This document shows positions 30,460-30,551 of a DNA stretch of 30,551 nucleotides, piece after piece (the first letter of the stretch is position 1; each line of letters starts with the position of its first letter). This DNA comes from JBASRP01 sp044866075 (GTDB lineage Bacteria > Actinomycetota > AC-67), in NCBI GenBank assembly GCA_044866075.1, contig JBIOTQ010000040.1, positions 1-30,551 of the forward strand. Reading direction: 5' to 3'. The position numbers and the translations under genes were made by a program. The notes under the pieces were generated by a model, which did no database searches, had not been told where the DNA came from, and saw only the letters and a list, made by a program, of their open reading frames with translations.

Positions 30460-30551
30460 ATGACGCAGACACTCGGACCGCTGGTCGAAGCGCTGCAGGG
30501 CCCGTCGCTCGACGAGGCCCTCGACGCGCTCGCCTCGTCCGGGACGGTCAC
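30460..30551 (+). CDS. mfd: Start of probable transcription-repair coupling factor Mfd (cut by window edge)
   Basis: Only 30 complete codons remain, beginning MTQTLGPLVEALQGPSL and open to the right edge. The helical start with leucines is compatible with the N-terminus of Mfd, a helicase-like protein that removes stalled RNA polymerase. The main support is position: mfd follows pth in both Bacillus and Actinomycetota. No domain can be verified and no strong Shine-Dalgarno is seen. Confidence 0.5.
   Translation, partial: MTQTLGPLVEALQGPSLDEALDALASSGTV

Overview
The window is a GC-rich chromosomal segment that reads as a deep-branching, probably uncultured member of the Actinomycetota. The evidence is: frequent GTG and TTG starts, several starts without a Shine-Dalgarno sequence, Pho boxes built from 11-bp GTTCAC-type repeats as in Streptomyces, a protein O-mannosyltransferase beside rsmI as in mycobacteria, and the actinobacterial order metG-tatD-(rpf-like)-ksgA-ispE ... 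glmU-prs-ctc-pth-mfd. The species cannot be named from the sequence alone.

Region 1 (1-8562) is a phosphate block. A PhoR-type sensor kinase, cut by the left edge, is transcribed leftwards, away from a pstS-pstC-pstA-pstB-phoU-response regulator operon. The 554-bp gap between them carries two Pho-box clusters, a candidate -10 and a 15-bp perfect hairpin in the pstS leader. Tail-to-tail with this operon lies a second, low-affinity uptake unit: a DUF47/PhoU-like protein followed by a PiT transporter.

Region 2 (8694-16389) is more accessory. On the plus strand are a DUF1232 membrane protein and a Tat-exported M28-like protein with altered metal ligands. A minus-strand series follows: SDR dehydrogenase, class III cyclase, P1/DmpA-type peptidase and a Vgb-like beta-propeller lipoprotein. 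A small PGPGW membrane protein and the GT39 mannosyltransferase, which has a 39-bp tandem duplication, close the region.

Region 3 (16489-30551) is a conserved housekeeping cluster: rsmI, abrB (opposite strand), metG, tatD, a DUF348-G5-RlpA wall protein, ksgA, ispE, tRNA-Gln, glmU, prs, rplY/ctc, pth and the start of a probable mfd. From memory, this order, including the inverted abrB, is shared with Bacillus subtilis. Two things interrupt it. One is a frameshifted HTH gene with a YWAEGTK...FINSDP signature that runs without a stop into the tRNA-Gln gene. The other is a large secreted M19-like hydrolase with a beta-trefoil-like N-terminus and a BamE-like C-terminus, inserted between pth and mfd and preceded by a structured leader.

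The best candidates for novelty are the RlpA-for-Rpf replacement, the M19-like multidomain protein with its leader RNA, the broken HTH gene at the tRNA, the M28-like protein with changed ligands, and the in-phase Pho-box array. I see no CRISPR array, prophage, toxin-antitoxin pair or complete insertion sequence.
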